Below, one piece after another: positions 41,821-51,063 of a stretch of DNA of 64,000 nucleotides. Location of the stretch: contig NZ_MSCJ01000001.1 of assembly GCF_002954615.1 (NCBI RefSeq), positions 2,728,001 to 2,792,000 of the forward strand. Direction: 5' to 3'. Position numbers and translations under genes: made by a program. The stretch is from Photobacterium angustum. GTDB taxonomy: Bacteria > Pseudomonadota > Gammaproteobacteria > Enterobacterales > Vibrionaceae. The notes under the pieces were generated by a model. It made no database searches and was not told where the DNA came from. It worked only from the letters and a program-made list of their open reading frames with translations. Position 1 is the first letter of the stretch. Each line of letters begins with the position of its first letter.

Positions 41821-42279
41821 TTAAATCACTTGTAGATATTCTGTTGGCGGGTTTGGCACACTGGCTTGTGCATATTTAAATGCCACCACCCCTTTGGTCC
41901 GCTCGTTTTGATTAATTTTATCTAATTGCTCAAGTAATTCTCGCGGTAATTTAATGTGCATGCTGTAACCCAGCGCACTGTCTTTCTCAAGATAATTACT
42001 GGCAGATAGCAGATCAACAAGACGGGCAATATCCTCTTGATAACCTTTTAAAATTTCATCATCTTGCTTATCGTAATCCGGATGTTCACTCGGATCCCAA
42101 CTTGGTTTTTTTAGCTGTTTCTCTTCACTAGTGATTGGCTTTTCATCTGCCGCCGCACTACTTGCAGTTAACGGGACAATTTTTTCTCGCACTCGGTTAT
42201 CCCGCGCAACTTGATCAGTTGGCGGATTGACCGTTGTAGCTAATGGCACACCACCAGCTTGTAGAGGAGAAATATTCAT
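41821..42279 (-). CDS. Conserved hypothetical protein
   Basis: 152 residues, no signal peptide or membrane helix. The first half (about 1-85) is low-complexity, Pro/Thr/Lys/Asp-rich and probably disordered. The second half (about 85-150) looks helical and folded, ending in NPPTEYLQVI. I do not recognise a domain. As I recall, a hypothetical gene occupies the same place between tex and bioH in Vibrio cholerae, so it may be a Vibrionaceae-specific gene. Function unknown. Confidence 0.65.
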   Translation of the reverse strand: MNISPLQAGGVPLATTVNPPTDQVARDNRVREKIVPLTASSAAADEKPITSEEKQLKKPSWDPSEHPDYDKQDDEILKGYQEDIARLVDLLSASNYLEKDSALGYSMHIKLPRELLEQLDKINQNERTKGVVAFKYAQASVPNPPTEYLQVI

Positions 42280-42350
42280 ACCGAAAGCAAATTCACCATG
42301 TGCAAAGTAAACAAACCCAAGTGGTTACTATTTAATCATAACGGTAATTT

Positions 42351-43133
42351 TTAAGATACAACAGCATCTTCAACAATAAACTGCCTTACTACAGCGATAA
42401 ATTCATCAGGATGTGAAATAAACGGTGCATGAGATGCCGACTGAAAAACATAACTCAATGACTGTGGGCAGAGCTTGGTAATCGCGGCTTCTGTTTTAAC
42501 GGGTACCAAGCCATCTAAGCGACCATACATTCGCAGCCAAGGTTGAGTGAGTAATGACAGATCTGGCCGCTGATCAACGGTTTCAAGTAACGTTAAACCC
42601 AGTGCCAAGGCTGAAGATTGTGGCGTAGGTCGCTCAAGAACGGCTTGCTTTAAATTCTTAATATCCTGTCGTGCAGTCGGGCTGCCCATCGCTTGTAACG
42701 CTAAGAATCGCTCTACCGTTAAGCTAAAATCAGAAGCGAGCTGTGATTGAAAATTCCTGAGTACATCAGGTTTGATCCCTCGCCATCCCTCTCGCGCCAT
42801 AAAACTTGGCGAACTGGCTAAAGTCATTAATTGAGTTACACGCTCAGGTGCAAGTAATGCCGCTTGCGTTGCCACTAGACCACCCAGTGACCAGCCTAAC
42901 CACGCAGCTTTCTGAGGGGCGCGCGCTAATACAGCTTGCGTGATCTCGACCAATGACTCCGCAGTAACATCACCGCTATAACCATAACCCGGTAAATCAC
43001 ACCAATGCACAGTAAAATGCTCAGCGAGGGCTGGGATCACATCTTGCCATACCGCACCATTCATTCCCCAGCCATGAATGAGAACCAGATCCGAGCCTTG
43101 ACCTTTACTGTGCCAATCAAGCATTACCGCCAT
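42351..43133 (-). CDS. bioH: Pimeloyl-ACP methyl ester carboxylesterase BioH
   Basis: 260 residues, alpha/beta hydrolase. HGWGMNGAVW forms the oxyanion-hole region; the nucleophile Ser is in GWSLGG; the acid and His follow in GRLDGLVP and SASHAPFISHP. It removes the methyl ester from pimeloyl-ACP, ending the BioC-BioH route to the biotin precursor. It is divergent from comF with only about 35 bases between starts, as in the E. coli bioH-gntX pair. Confidence 0.93.
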   Translation of the reverse strand: MAVMLDWHSKGQGSDLVLIHGWGMNGAVWQDVIPALAEHFTVHWCDLPGYGYSGDVTAESLVEITQAVLARAPQKAAWLGWSLGGLVATQAALLAPERVTQLMTLASSPSFMAREGWRGIKPDVLRNFQSQLASDFSLTVERFLALQAMGSPTARQDIKNLKQAVLERPTPQSSALALGLTLLETVDQRPDLSLLTQPWLRMYGRLDGLVPVKTEAAITKLCPQSLSYVFQSASHAPFISHPDEFIAVVRQFIVEDAVVS

Positions 43134-43168
43134 TACACTTCCTTATTCGGTTTTTTGAGGTTTTGTTT

Positions 43169-43876
43169 ATGATGCCAAAAAACACAACGGCTTGGCTATC
43201 TCACACCTACCGTAAACTATTATTTCGCCACTGTAGTTTATGTCAGTTGCCACTCGAGCCTAATGATGACTATTGGTGTCATTATTGTCTTTCTCAATTT
43301 CCATCCCCGCCTTACTGTCAACGATGTGGTACAACGACTTTAAACGCTGAACAATATTGTGGTCACTGTTTGACTACTCCGCCACCTTGGCAGCGGCTTT
43401 ATCGTTTAGGTGAGTACCAACCGCCTCTACAACAATTAGTTAGCCAATTTAAATTTGGTAAAAAGTTTTGGCTTGCAAAACCATTAGCCAAACAATTAGC
43501 ACAACAAATTACCGATCCTGCTCCTTTATTGCTTCCTGTTCCCTTGCACCGCTGGCGTTATTGGCAACGTGGATTTAACCAAAGTCATTACTTAGCGTTA
43601 GCCTTAGCTCGTGAACTTAATACCCAAGTAGATCACAAGATATTGGTGAGAACCCGACATACTCAAGCACAAAAATCCCTTACAAAAAAACAACGTAAAA
43701 CTAATTTAGCCAATGCATTTACTATTAAAGACTGTGCGCTTCCGCAGCATATCGCCTTGGTTGATGATGTCGTTACCACAGGAACGACCGTCGCATTATT
43801 AACCCAACAACTCCACCGACGAGGCGTAAAGCGCGTTGATATAATTACGATTTGTCATACCGAAAAACCCGTATAG
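43169..43876 (+). CDS. ComF/GntX family phosphoribosyltransferase-like protein
   Basis: 235 residues. The N-terminal zinc-finger-like cysteines (CSLCQLPL, CHYCL, CQRCG, CGHC) are followed by a type I phosphoribosyltransferase domain with the PRPP loop HIALVDDVVTTGTTV. The KFGKKFWLAKPLAKQLAQ and RGFNQSHYLA segments are family marks. ComF proteins are required for natural transformation in Haemophilus and Bacillus; the E. coli relative is GntX. The start is the first ATG after GAGG; an upstream TTG at 43163 is possible. Confidence 0.88.
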   Translation: MMPKNTTAWLSHTYRKLLFRHCSLCQLPLEPNDDYWCHYCLSQFPSPPYCQRCGTTTLNAEQYCGHCLTTPPPWQRLYRLGEYQPPLQQLVSQFKFGKKFWLAKPLAKQLAQQITDPAPLLLPVPLHRWRYWQRGFNQSHYLALALARELNTQVDHKILVRTRHTQAQKSLTKKQRKTNLANAFTIKDCALPQHIALVDDVVTTGTTVALLTQQLHRRGVKRVDIITICHTEKPV

Positions 43877-44012
43877 TCATCACTTATAACAAAAAAGTCG
43901 CGCATTATGATGTAAAACGTGATGAAATTAAAAATGCTAAGATTAGGGATGATAGAACGTCTCTCTAAGAGTAGAATAGAGAAAACTCACTAAATAGGTC
44001 AGGTATTACGTC

Positions 44013-44597
44013 GTGTCAATGATCACTATTACTGAAAGCGCTCAGCAGCACTTCGGCAAGCTTCTTGCCCAGCAGCCTGAGGGTACTAATATCCGTGTTT
44101 TTGTTGTTAACCCAGGCACTCAAAGTGCTGAATGTGGTGTATCCTACTGCCCACCTGAAGCGGTTGAAGCAAGCGACACTGAAATCAAACTAGAGCTATT
44201 TTCTGCTTTTCTTGATGAGCTAAGCCTGCCATTTTTAGAAGATGCTGAAATTGATTTTGTTACTGACAAAATGGGCTCACAGCTTACGCTTAAAGCACCG
44301 AATGCAAAAGTGCGTAAAGTGTCTGATGATGCACCATTAATGGAGCGTGTTGATTACGTTATCCAAACCCAAGTTAACCCACAACTTGCCGGTCACGGTG
44401 GTCACGTTTCTTTATCAGAAATCACTGAAGATGGCGTTGCTATCTTACAATTCGGTGGTGGCTGTAATGGTTGTTCAATGGTTGATGTCACGCTAAAAGA
44501 AGGCATCGAAAAAGAACTACTCGCACAGTTTGAAGGTGAGCTAACTGGCGTTCGTGATATTACCGATCACGCACGTGGTGAACATTCATACTACTAA
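44013..44597 (+). CDS. nfuA: Iron-sulfur carrier protein NfuA
   Basis: 194 residues. A degenerate A-type domain at the N terminus ([10 protein letters not shown]) and a C-terminal Nfu domain with the cluster-binding CxxC in [18 protein letters not shown]. It delivers 4Fe-4S clusters to target proteins, especially under oxidative stress or iron limitation. The start is GTG at 44013; an ATG two codons later is also possible. It is third in the bioH/comF/nfuA neighbourhood known from E. coli. Confidence 0.95.
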   Translation: MSMITITESAQQHFGKLLAQQPEGTNIRVFVVNPGTQSAECGVSYCPPEAVEASDTEIKLELFSAFLDELSLPFLEDAEIDFVTDKMGSQLTLKAPNAKVRKVSDDAPLMERVDYVIQTQVNPQLAGHGGHVSLSEITEDGVAILQFGGGCNGCSMVDVTLKEGIEKELLAQFEGELTGVRDITDHARGEHSYY

Positions 44598-44620
44598 TTT
44601 TTAGTGTGAACGGAAAATCA

Positions 44621-44648
44621 AAAAGCCGCATATGATATGCGGCTTTTT
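44621..44648. terminator. Bidirectional terminator after nfuA
   Basis: Thirteen-base arms AAAAGCCGCATAT/ATATGCGGCTTTT with a single central G, so the tip must open to form a loop. It has an A-rich left and T-rich right flank. Confidence 0.88.
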
Positions 44649-44670
44649 CGTTTTGAAACAAAGATGCTCG

Positions 44671-45054
44671 TTATAATACGGTGAGAGTAACTTTCTTTCG
44701 TCCCCAGCGTTTCGCGGCACGAATGTCTTTCCCCATGTAAATATCAATCTTATTACGCCAACGGTGGTTCATTTTATCTAACACAACATATTCACCGGGC
44801 AAACCTGATATTTTCACCTTTACACCTCGTTTTAATCCTTTTTTCAACAAATCCCGTGAAACGGCAATTGCTTTCATCCCTGGTTTTAACCTATCTCCCC
44901 ATGCAGCAATGCTAGGGTTTGAGTTTGTCTGCGCCCTAACAGAATTATACGCTGTCGCTGTCACATGCATTGTTTTAGGCTTAGCAGCAAAGCTATTTAC
45001 GCTAAACAGTAATGCAATAGTCAGTAAGAAATAAGCAAGAATATTCTTTTTCAT
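44671..45054 (-). CDS. Secreted 3D-domain (double-psi beta barrel) protein
   Basis: 127 residues from the ATG at 45054. A clear signal peptide (MKKNILAYFLLTIALLFSV..SFAA) precedes a small 3D domain: VTATAYNS, KPGMKAIAVSRDLL, GVKVKISGLPGEYVVLDKM and KIDIYMGKD with the conserved Asp residues. This is the fold of MltA and resuscitation-factor-like murein enzymes, so a periplasmic peptidoglycan role is possible but unproven. It is very basic near the C terminus. An isolated gene with no obvious partner. Confidence 0.8.
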   Translation of the reverse strand: MKKNILAYFLLTIALLFSVNSFAAKPKTMHVTATAYNSVRAQTNSNPSIAAWGDRLKPGMKAIAVSRDLLKKGLKRGVKVKISGLPGEYVVLDKMNHRWRNKIDIYMGKDIRAAKRWGRKKVTLTVL

Positions 45055-45159
45055 ATCCAACACCCGGCTAAAAAGTGCTCGCATTTTAACCAAAAGAACA
45101 TCACGTTTAATAGCTTTTTTTGCTTAAAATTAATACAAAATGTGTATTTTACGTCTAAC

Positions 45160-46506
45160 TTACTGTTTTAAAGCAGAAGGTAATAAAAGATTTTTTTTCC
45201 ACTGATATCCAAAAACAACCGCTAATGTCGCACCGCGTAATGCCATAAAACCTAACATCGCGGCCCATAATGCATGGTTACCATAGCTATCCATTAACCA
45301 CCAAATGGCAAAAAAGCCACAGGTTGCAACAAACATACTATTACGCATTACTCGCCCTTGCGTCGCGCCAACAAAGACACCATCCAGTAAAAAACACCAC
45401 ATTGCCACTAATGGTACTGCAGCAAGCCAAGGCAAATAAATATCAGCTTCAGCTTGAACCGCTGGAAGATCGGAGATCAAACTGACAATACGCTCACCAC
45501 CTAAAGAAAATGCCAATGTAAGAGCAACAGATATTATAAAACTCCAAAATGTAGTGTTAATTAAATAACGTCCTAATTGATCGCGATTGTTCGCACCAAC
45601 GGCTTTTCCTACTAATGCTTCCATCGCATAGGCAAAACCGTCCATGGCATAAGACACCAACATTAAAAAGCTCATTAACACAGCGTTTGCCGCGACTACG
45701 TTATCGCCTAATGTTGCACCTTGGAAAGTCATAAATGTAAACGTCGCTTGCAAGCACAAGCTACGTAAAAAGATATCTCGGTTTAATTTAAGTAGTCGCC
45801 CCATACCATGTCGCGCAGCCATAATTTTTTCTTTTAACGGCGGCAAACCTAACGCTAACCATTGACGAGAAACAAACCATAACCCTAATAACATACCGCT
45901 ATAATCAGCTAGTACCGACGCAGAAGCAGCACCTTGAACTTTCCAGCCAAAGCCTAATACAAACAGAACGTCCAATAAAATATTAACGAGGTTAGTGACA
46001 ATCAAAAGCCACATTGGCAACTTGGCATTTTGCGCTCCAAGTAACCAGCCCATGATCACAAAGTTTGCTAAAGCGGCAGGCGCTCCCCAAATACGGATTG
46101 AAAAGTATTGCTCTGCGTAAACTTTCACTTCATTGCTAGCATCACTGAAATGAAAAATAGTACTGCTGACAGGTTGGTGTAAGGCAATAAGAATAAACGC
46201 GAGTAACCATGCCAACGCGATACCTTGAACAAAAATAGCCGCTTGCCCGTGTTTATCTTCTCGGCCAAAAGCTTGTGCGGTAATACCTGTGGTTGCCATG
46301 CGTAAGAAACCCAACAACCAGAATGTAACGTTGATCATGGTACCGCCAACCGCGACGCCACCGAGATACCACGACTTATCAAGGTGTCCGATCACAGCAG
46401 CATCCACCAGCCCGAGTAACGGTACTGTAATGTTTGAAAGTACCATTGGCAGGGCTAATGCAAACACCTGATAATGTAATGATTTGTCTTTTAATGCTGC
46501 TAGCAC
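45160..46506 (-). CDS. dinF: MATE family efflux transporter, DinF type
   Basis: 448 residues with about twelve membrane segments. The N-terminal ALPMVLSNITVPLLGLVDAAVIGHL and TTGITAQAFGRED match the DinF branch of MATE sodium- or proton-coupled drug exporters. The start is GTG with AGAGG at good spacing. In E. coli dinF lies directly behind lexA; here the two are separated by the cox cluster and a methyltransferase, and I see no SOS box in front of this gene. The substrate is unknown. Confidence 0.83.
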   Translation of the reverse strand: MLAALKDKSLHYQVFALALPMVLSNITVPLLGLVDAAVIGHLDKSWYLGGVAVGGTMINVTFWLLGFLRMATTGITAQAFGREDKHGQAAIFVQGIALAWLLAFILIALHQPVSSTIFHFSDASNEVKVYAEQYFSIRIWGAPAALANFVIMGWLLGAQNAKLPMWLLIVTNLVNILLDVLFVLGFGWKVQGAASASVLADYSGMLLGLWFVSRQWLALGLPPLKEKIMAARHGMGRLLKLNRDIFLRSLCLQATFTFMTFQGATLGDNVVAANAVLMSFLMLVSYAMDGFAYAMEALVGKAVGANNRDQLGRYLINTTFWSFIISVALTLAFSLGGERIVSLISDLPAVQAEADIYLPWLAAVPLVAMWCFLLDGVFVGATQGRVMRNSMFVATCGFFAIWWLMDSYGNHALWAAMLGFMALRGATLAVVFGYQWKKNLLLPSALKQ

Positions 46507-46621
46507 GTACTACCTCTGCCGCGATAATTTTTGTTATATAGCAGAGCAGTTTAGCCAGTTGATGATGGCGACAAAAGTCTTATTGATTAAAGCGTATAAG
46601 ATCTGTTGTTCATACTAGAGA

Positions 46622-47539
46622 CTAACCATACCAAGGTAGTAACCAATGATCGGTAAGAAGTACTACAAATAAAGCCAATAAATGCCAGATAGAATATTTA
46701 AATGTCGCCCATGCATGGCCTTCACTATCAAAAAATTTCAACTTCAACGCATAACCTAGAAAGCCCAAATTCAATGCGCTACTCCCGATTAAATAGACCC
46801 ACCCACTCATATTAGTTAGCCAAGGTAATAACCCAACCGCAAAGAGAATCACGGTATAAAGCAATATCATGGTTTTGGTGTATTCAATCCCATGTGTAAC
46901 AGGCAGCATTGGGATCCCGGCTTTGGCATAATCATCACGACGATGGATCGCTAATGCCCAAAAGTGTGGTGGAGTCCATGCAAATACCAGCATCACTAAT
47001 AACAGTGCATGCGGATCAAGGTGTCCGGTTACTGCCGTCCACCCCAATAGCGGAGGCGCCGCACCTGCAAGCCCTCCGATCACAATATTTTGTGGTGTCG
47101 CATGTTTTAGCCACACGGTATAAATCAACGCATAACCGACTAAACTTGCCATCGTTAGCCATGCCGTTAAAGCGTTAAGCATCATCAATAACCCAAAACC
47201 TACCAACATTAACGTCGTTGCAAATACAACGGCTTTCCACGTTTCGACTCGCCCTTTCGCAAGCGGTCTATGGTAAGTTCGTGCCATTTTGGCATCAAAG
47301 CGTCGATCTAATACATGATTAAAAGTCGCAGCCGCAGCCGATTGCAGACCTATCCCTGTTAAACCTAATATCACGGCATCTGCCGGTGGAATACCTTGCA
47401 CGGCCAAACACATGCCCACTAATGCGGTCAGTAATAACATGGCGACGACTTTTGGTTTCGTCATCGTAAGGTAATCACGCCAAACCGCTATCGGTGGCGA
47501 ACGAACTCGACTGGAATGAAGCCGTTGTGAGTTATCCAT
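46622..47539 (-). CDS. ctaB: Protoheme IX farnesyltransferase (heme O synthase)
   Basis: 305 residues from the ATG at 47539. A UbiA-type prenyltransferase with nine or so membrane helices; the aspartate-rich motifs are [19 protein letters not shown] and [12 protein letters not shown]. It converts heme B to heme O. It overlaps the ctaA end by eight bases, so translation is coupled. It is last in the cox-associated minus-strand run. Confidence 0.93.
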   Translation of the reverse strand: MDNSQRLHSSRVRSPPIAVWRDYLTMTKPKVVAMLLLTALVGMCLAVQGIPPADAVILGLTGIGLQSAAAATFNHVLDRRFDAKMARTYHRPLAKGRVETWKAVVFATTLMLVGFGLLMMLNALTAWLTMASLVGYALIYTVWLKHATPQNIVIGGLAGAAPPLLGWTAVTGHLDPHALLLVMLVFAWTPPHFWALAIHRRDDYAKAGIPMLPVTHGIEYTKTMILLYTVILFAVGLLPWLTNMSGWVYLIGSSALNLGFLGYALKLKFFDSEGHAWATFKYSIWHLLALFVVLLTDHWLLPWYG

Positions 47540-48605
47540 GAGTCGCGCTCTCCGATGCAAAATACTTTACCTCTAATGGAGAGCGGCAATCGCATATCAG
47601 GCGATAACAGGTGGTGACAACGGTAAGTAGTAAGATTAATCCAACTACATTGTGCGCAACGGCAATCAGTAACGGTAAGTTAGCAAGCACATTGGTGATA
47701 CCTAATATTATTTGTACCGCTAAAACCCCCATCATACCAATGCTATAACGACGTAAGGGCGGTTTAAGCCACAGCAACCCAGCCAGCACCAAAACCAAAA
47801 TCGTTGTGATAATTGCACCAATACGATGAGTAACATGAATAGACACCCTTTGGGCATAATCTAAAACGCCATATTCATAGCTACTGTGTTGAGGTTGAAT
47901 CAATTCAAACGCGCGAGGATCAAACATTCCCAGCCAATCCCCTTCGCATATTGGTAGTTGTGTGCATACAACAGCGGCATAATTAGCTGCTGTCCAGCCA
48001 CCTAATGCAATTTGGCTTATGACAACAACTAAAGCTGCAATTGCTACGCTTTTGAGTAAAGTTAAATATCGATGTGATAATGATAAATGTGTCTTAAAAC
48101 CATCTTGATAGAAAAGTGGTTTAGGTTGAATCCGCAAACGTAGTAGCCACAATAACGATACAATAGTAAAACCGCCTAACAAATGCGCCATCACCACAAC
48201 AGGCATAAGTTGCATGGTAACCGTCCACATTCCAAGTAACGCTTGAAAAGAAACCGCACCCAATAACAAACTGGGTAACAATTTAGGCCGTCCACTTCGG
48301 CTCCATGCCATAACAGCAATCATTAACACCAAAAGACCTAGCGATCCTGCAATATAGCGATGTACCATTTCATTCCATGCTTTTACTGGTTCAACGGGCG
48401 AGTCAGGGTAAATCGTTTGTGCTGTTTGTAATTGTGATTCAGTTTGCGGTACTGACATGAACCCATAACAGCCAGGCCAATCGGGACATCCTAACCCCGC
48501 ATCCGTTAACCGCGTATAGGCACCTACACCGACCACAATCAAAGAGAGAAAAAAAGCAGCGGTGACTAAAAAGTAGAACGGTCTATCTTTTTGCGTTTTA
48601 TGCAT
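47532..48605 (-). CDS. ctaA: Heme A synthase (Cox15/CtaA)
   Basis: 357 residues from the ATG at 48605 (GGGG Shine-Dalgarno); eight membrane segments. [22 protein letters not shown] is the family signature and VHRYIAG and HVTHRIGA carry candidate heme-ligand His residues. A cysteine pair (CTQLPIC) lies in the second-half periplasmic loop. It oxidises heme O to heme A, so its presence with coxI indicates an a-type oxidase. Confidence 0.93.
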   Translation of the reverse strand: MHKTQKDRPFYFLVTAAFFLSLIVVGVGAYTRLTDAGLGCPDWPGCYGFMSVPQTESQLQTAQTIYPDSPVEPVKAWNEMVHRYIAGSLGLLVLMIAVMAWSRSGRPKLLPSLLLGAVSFQALLGMWTVTMQLMPVVVMAHLLGGFTIVSLLWLLRLRIQPKPLFYQDGFKTHLSLSHRYLTLLKSVAIAALVVVISQIALGGWTAANYAAVVCTQLPICEGDWLGMFDPRAFELIQPQHSSYEYGVLDYAQRVSIHVTHRIGAIITTILVLVLAGLLWLKPPLRRYSIGMMGVLAVQIILGITNVLANLPLLIAVAHNVVGLILLLTVVTTCYRLICDCRSPLEVKYFASESATHG

Positions 48606-48629
48606 AATCAACCCCACTATTTATGATAT

Positions 48630-49166
48630 TTAGCCAATTTTTGATACTTTTAGCAGCCTTTTTAAATCACGTAAGATGTCTTTACCTTGTGCTAAAATGG
48701 CCTGTGGTTCAGCCTCTAGCGGATAGGCCATCATCACATTGCCATGAGGATCGGCTAGGTATACTGCATTGAGTCCATATTGAGATGGCACAAATTGCTC
48801 ATATTCTGCTGTGTTGCTGCGATAGCGTTGCAGATTTTCAACATCAACGGGAACGACTGCTGTTGTCTCTTCAGGTGAGAGCAGCACAACACTTCTCACC
48901 CGATCTTGATAAGCCCCAACAGCAAGAGGCATTTGCTTTAAGTGAAATAATGCACCTTCACAACGGCTATCACATTGTTGAGGCAACCAGTAAATAAGTT
49001 GCCACTTTCCTGACGCAAGCCAATTTGCCGTCAACGGTGGAGTTAATAATTGACCTTTATTGGTGACACCACCGCTATACCACTGCTGTGTCAGCATCAA
49101 TTTCGCGAGGACAATAGGCAGTAAAAACATCACGCCTAATAACATTAAAACCTTATATTTTTTCAT
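48630..49166 (-). CDS. SCO-like thioredoxin-fold membrane protein of the cox cluster
   Basis: 178 residues with one N-terminal membrane helix (about 7-25) and a periplasmic domain. PQQCDSRCEGALFHLKQM contains a CxxxC pair in the position and spacing seen in SCO1/SenC copper chaperones, and LADPHGNVMMAYP resembles their late beta-strand segment. The conserved distal copper-ligand His of true SCO proteins is not obvious to me. Overlap with the SURF1 end by four bases and the 24-base gap to ctaA place it firmly in the oxidase operon. A role in CuA assembly is inference. Confidence 0.72.
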   Translation of the reverse strand: MKKYKVLMLLGVMFLLPIVLAKLMLTQQWYSGGVTNKGQLLTPPLTANWLASGKWQLIYWLPQQCDSRCEGALFHLKQMPLAVGAYQDRVRSVVLLSPEETTAVVPVDVENLQRYRSNTAEYEQFVPSQYGLNAVYLADPHGNVMMAYPLEAEPQAILAQGKDILRDLKRLLKVSKIG

Positions 49167-49846
49167 TCACTATTCCCTCTTGATAACCACCACCCAGCCA
49201 TCCCTAATACTGCAAAGGCTAAAACAAACCACTGCGTGGCGTAGCCATAATGCTTATCCGCTTTCATCACAACAGGGGTCCAATTTTGTTTTAACGCTAG
49301 AGGGTTAGTAGCTGCAATTTGAACCACCCATTGCGGTAGGGCGCGATTTAATTGTTGTGACAGCCATGCCGGTTCAATGTTTTGTACCCGTAAAGGCCAA
49401 CTCACGGCTGATGATTCAGGCTTAAGTTGTAGTAATGAAGTGGTCGGTGCAATTAGACCAGTAATGACTTTTTCACCGCTAAATTGCGGTAACACGGGAT
49501 ATAACTCACGATAAGGAGGCGCGGCAATCCAGCCCAGATTGACCAATATCCATTGACCTTGGCTAAGGAAAGGGAGATAAAAATGGTAGCCTGCTTGACC
49601 ATTATTTAGTTGGTTATCAAGTAAGATCGGATGCTGATTATCAAACACACCAGTAAGCGCCACATTATGCCAAACGGGCGTACTGGGTAATTGCGTAATA
49701 TCAGAGATAGGTTCGGTCTGAATCGTTTCTTCTACTCGCTGTTGTAGTTTAAGTTTTTCAGCTGCTCGGCTTAATTGCCAAAAGCCTAATCGCCCTAACA
49801 TACACACCACGATGAAGGTAAAAATAACAAAAGCAACTTTTCGCAT
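49163..49846 (-). CDS. SURF1 family cytochrome oxidase assembly protein
   Basis: 227 residues from the ATG at 49846, chosen because GGAGGA lies seven bases upstream; an earlier ATG at 49861 overlaps that signal. Two membrane helices at the ends (about 5-25 and 205-222) flank a periplasmic domain with LGFWQLSRAAEK, ILVNLGWI and the late NPLALKQNWTPVVMKADKHYGYATQWF. SURF1 proteins help insert heme A into subunit I. Confidence 0.9.
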   Translation of the reverse strand: MRKVAFVIFTFIVVCMLGRLGFWQLSRAAEKLKLQQRVEETIQTEPISDITQLPSTPVWHNVALTGVFDNQHPILLDNQLNNGQAGYHFYLPFLSQGQWILVNLGWIAAPPYRELYPVLPQFSGEKVITGLIAPTTSLLQLKPESSAVSWPLRVQNIEPAWLSQQLNRALPQWVVQIAATNPLALKQNWTPVVMKADKHYGYATQWFVLAFAVLGMAGWWLSRGNSE

Positions 49847-49937
49847 CGATGTTTCCTCCATCCCTATTGGTTGAAAACAGCTATCCTTAAATAAGCGCTT
49901 AATGTGTTATCACCCCCTATTCAATCAGAGGCTTTCG

Positions 49938-50144
49938 ATGTTGATAAAAATACTGCTTATCGGCTTATTACTGGTGATCATCGTCAATCTTTTTAAAGCC
50001 CTCCCAATCATGTTAAAAGGTCAATCATCACGCCCAATGTCGCATTACTTAGGCTGGCGTATTGGCTTATCTGTCGTTGTTTTTAGCCTGATTGTGATTG
50101 CTTTATTAACTGGGGTTATCACACCCAACCCTCGCCCGTATTAA
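49938..50144 (+). CDS. DUF2909 twin-transmembrane small protein
   Basis: 68 residues from the ATG at 49938, preceded by AGAGG. Two membrane helices (about 2-22 and 40-60) are joined by a short polar loop (KGQSSRPMSHYLGWRIGLS). Members of this family are found next to cox genes in many proteobacteria. It is the only plus-strand gene in the cluster, divergent from SURF1 and convergent with coxIII. Function unknown; a small subunit or assembly factor of the oxidase is plausible. Confidence 0.8.
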   Translation: MLIKILLIGLLLVIIVNLFKALPIMLKGQSSRPMSHYLGWRIGLSVVVFSLIVIALLTGVITPNPRPY

Positions 50145-50166
50145 TCTTGTATCTTCAAAATAAACA

Positions 50167-51063
50167 CTAAAGAATATAAACAAACAGAAATAAACCTAAC
50201 CACACCACATCAACAAAGTGCCAATACCAAGCGCCTGCTTGAAATGCAAAATGATGTTCAGGCGTAAAGTGCCCTTTTAAAATTCGACACCACACAATAA
50301 ATAAGATAATCGCACCAAGCGTGACATGAACGCCATGAAACCCAGTTAACATAAAGAAGGTATTACCATAAATCCCTGCATCTAATCGTAGGTTCATGTC
50401 TTCATAAGCATGGACATATTCAACACCTTGTAAGTACACAAACACCGCGCCTAGTAATACCGTAAGCAACAGTAGCAACTTCAATCGAGGACGATTATTT
50501 TGCTCTAATGCGGCATGAGCAAAATGCAATGTAACCGATGATGTCAGTAATAAAATGGTGTTATAAAGCGGTAAACCTATTGGCCCCATCGCTTGGGTTT
50601 CGGTGCCATCTGGCGTTTTTTCCAATGGCCACATTGCGACAAAGTCCGGCCACAACACCGCATTGGTCATGACATTATTACTTGCACCACCCAGCCATGG
50701 CACCGCAATCATTCGGGCATAAAATAACGCACCAAAAAAAGCGGCAAAGAACATCACTTCGGAAAAAATAAACCAGCTCATTCCTTGACGAAAAGAGCGA
50801 TCCATCTGCGCACTATAGAGCCCTGCCATCGATTCCCGGATCACATCACGGAACCAACCCACTAGCATTAATAAAATTAGCCCAACGCCTACCAATAAGA
50901 TCCAAGGACCTTGACCGCCAAACAGATCTCCGACAGTCGCGCCAGCACCTAAGGCTATAAGAAATAAGGCAATAGCCCCCACAATGGGCCATGCACTTTC
51001 ATCGGGAACATAATATTTCGTTGTTGGCGGTAAGTTATCGGTTTCACTATAGGGCTTTGACAT
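50167..51063 (-). CDS. coxC: Cytochrome c oxidase subunit III
   Basis: 298 residues from the ATG at 51063 (GAGG upstream). Seven membrane helices; the signatures FIFSEVMFFAAFFGALFYAR, TLHFAHAALEQNNR, YVHAYEDM and the end HFVDVVWLGLFLFVYIL are typical. It stabilises subunit I and its proton path. The start overlaps the end of ctaG by 17 bases. Confidence 0.96.
   Translation of the reverse strand: MSKPYSETDNLPPTTKYYVPDESAWPIVGAIALFLIALGAGATVGDLFGGQGPWILLVGVGLILLMLVGWFRDVIRESMAGLYSAQMDRSFRQGMSWFIFSEVMFFAAFFGALFYARMIAVPWLGGASNNVMTNAVLWPDFVAMWPLEKTPDGTETQAMGPIGLPLYNTILLLTSSVTLHFAHAALEQNNRPRLKLLLLLTVLLGAVFVYLQGVEYVHAYEDMNLRLDAGIYGNTFFMLTGFHGVHVTLGAIILFIVWCRILKGHFTPEHHFAFQAGAWYWHFVDVVWLGLFLFVYIL

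Noticed and set aside
46507..46621. SOS control of the dinF-like MATE gene
   Set aside because: No CTGT-N8-ACAG sequence is found upstream; the SOS boxes are limited to lexA in this window.
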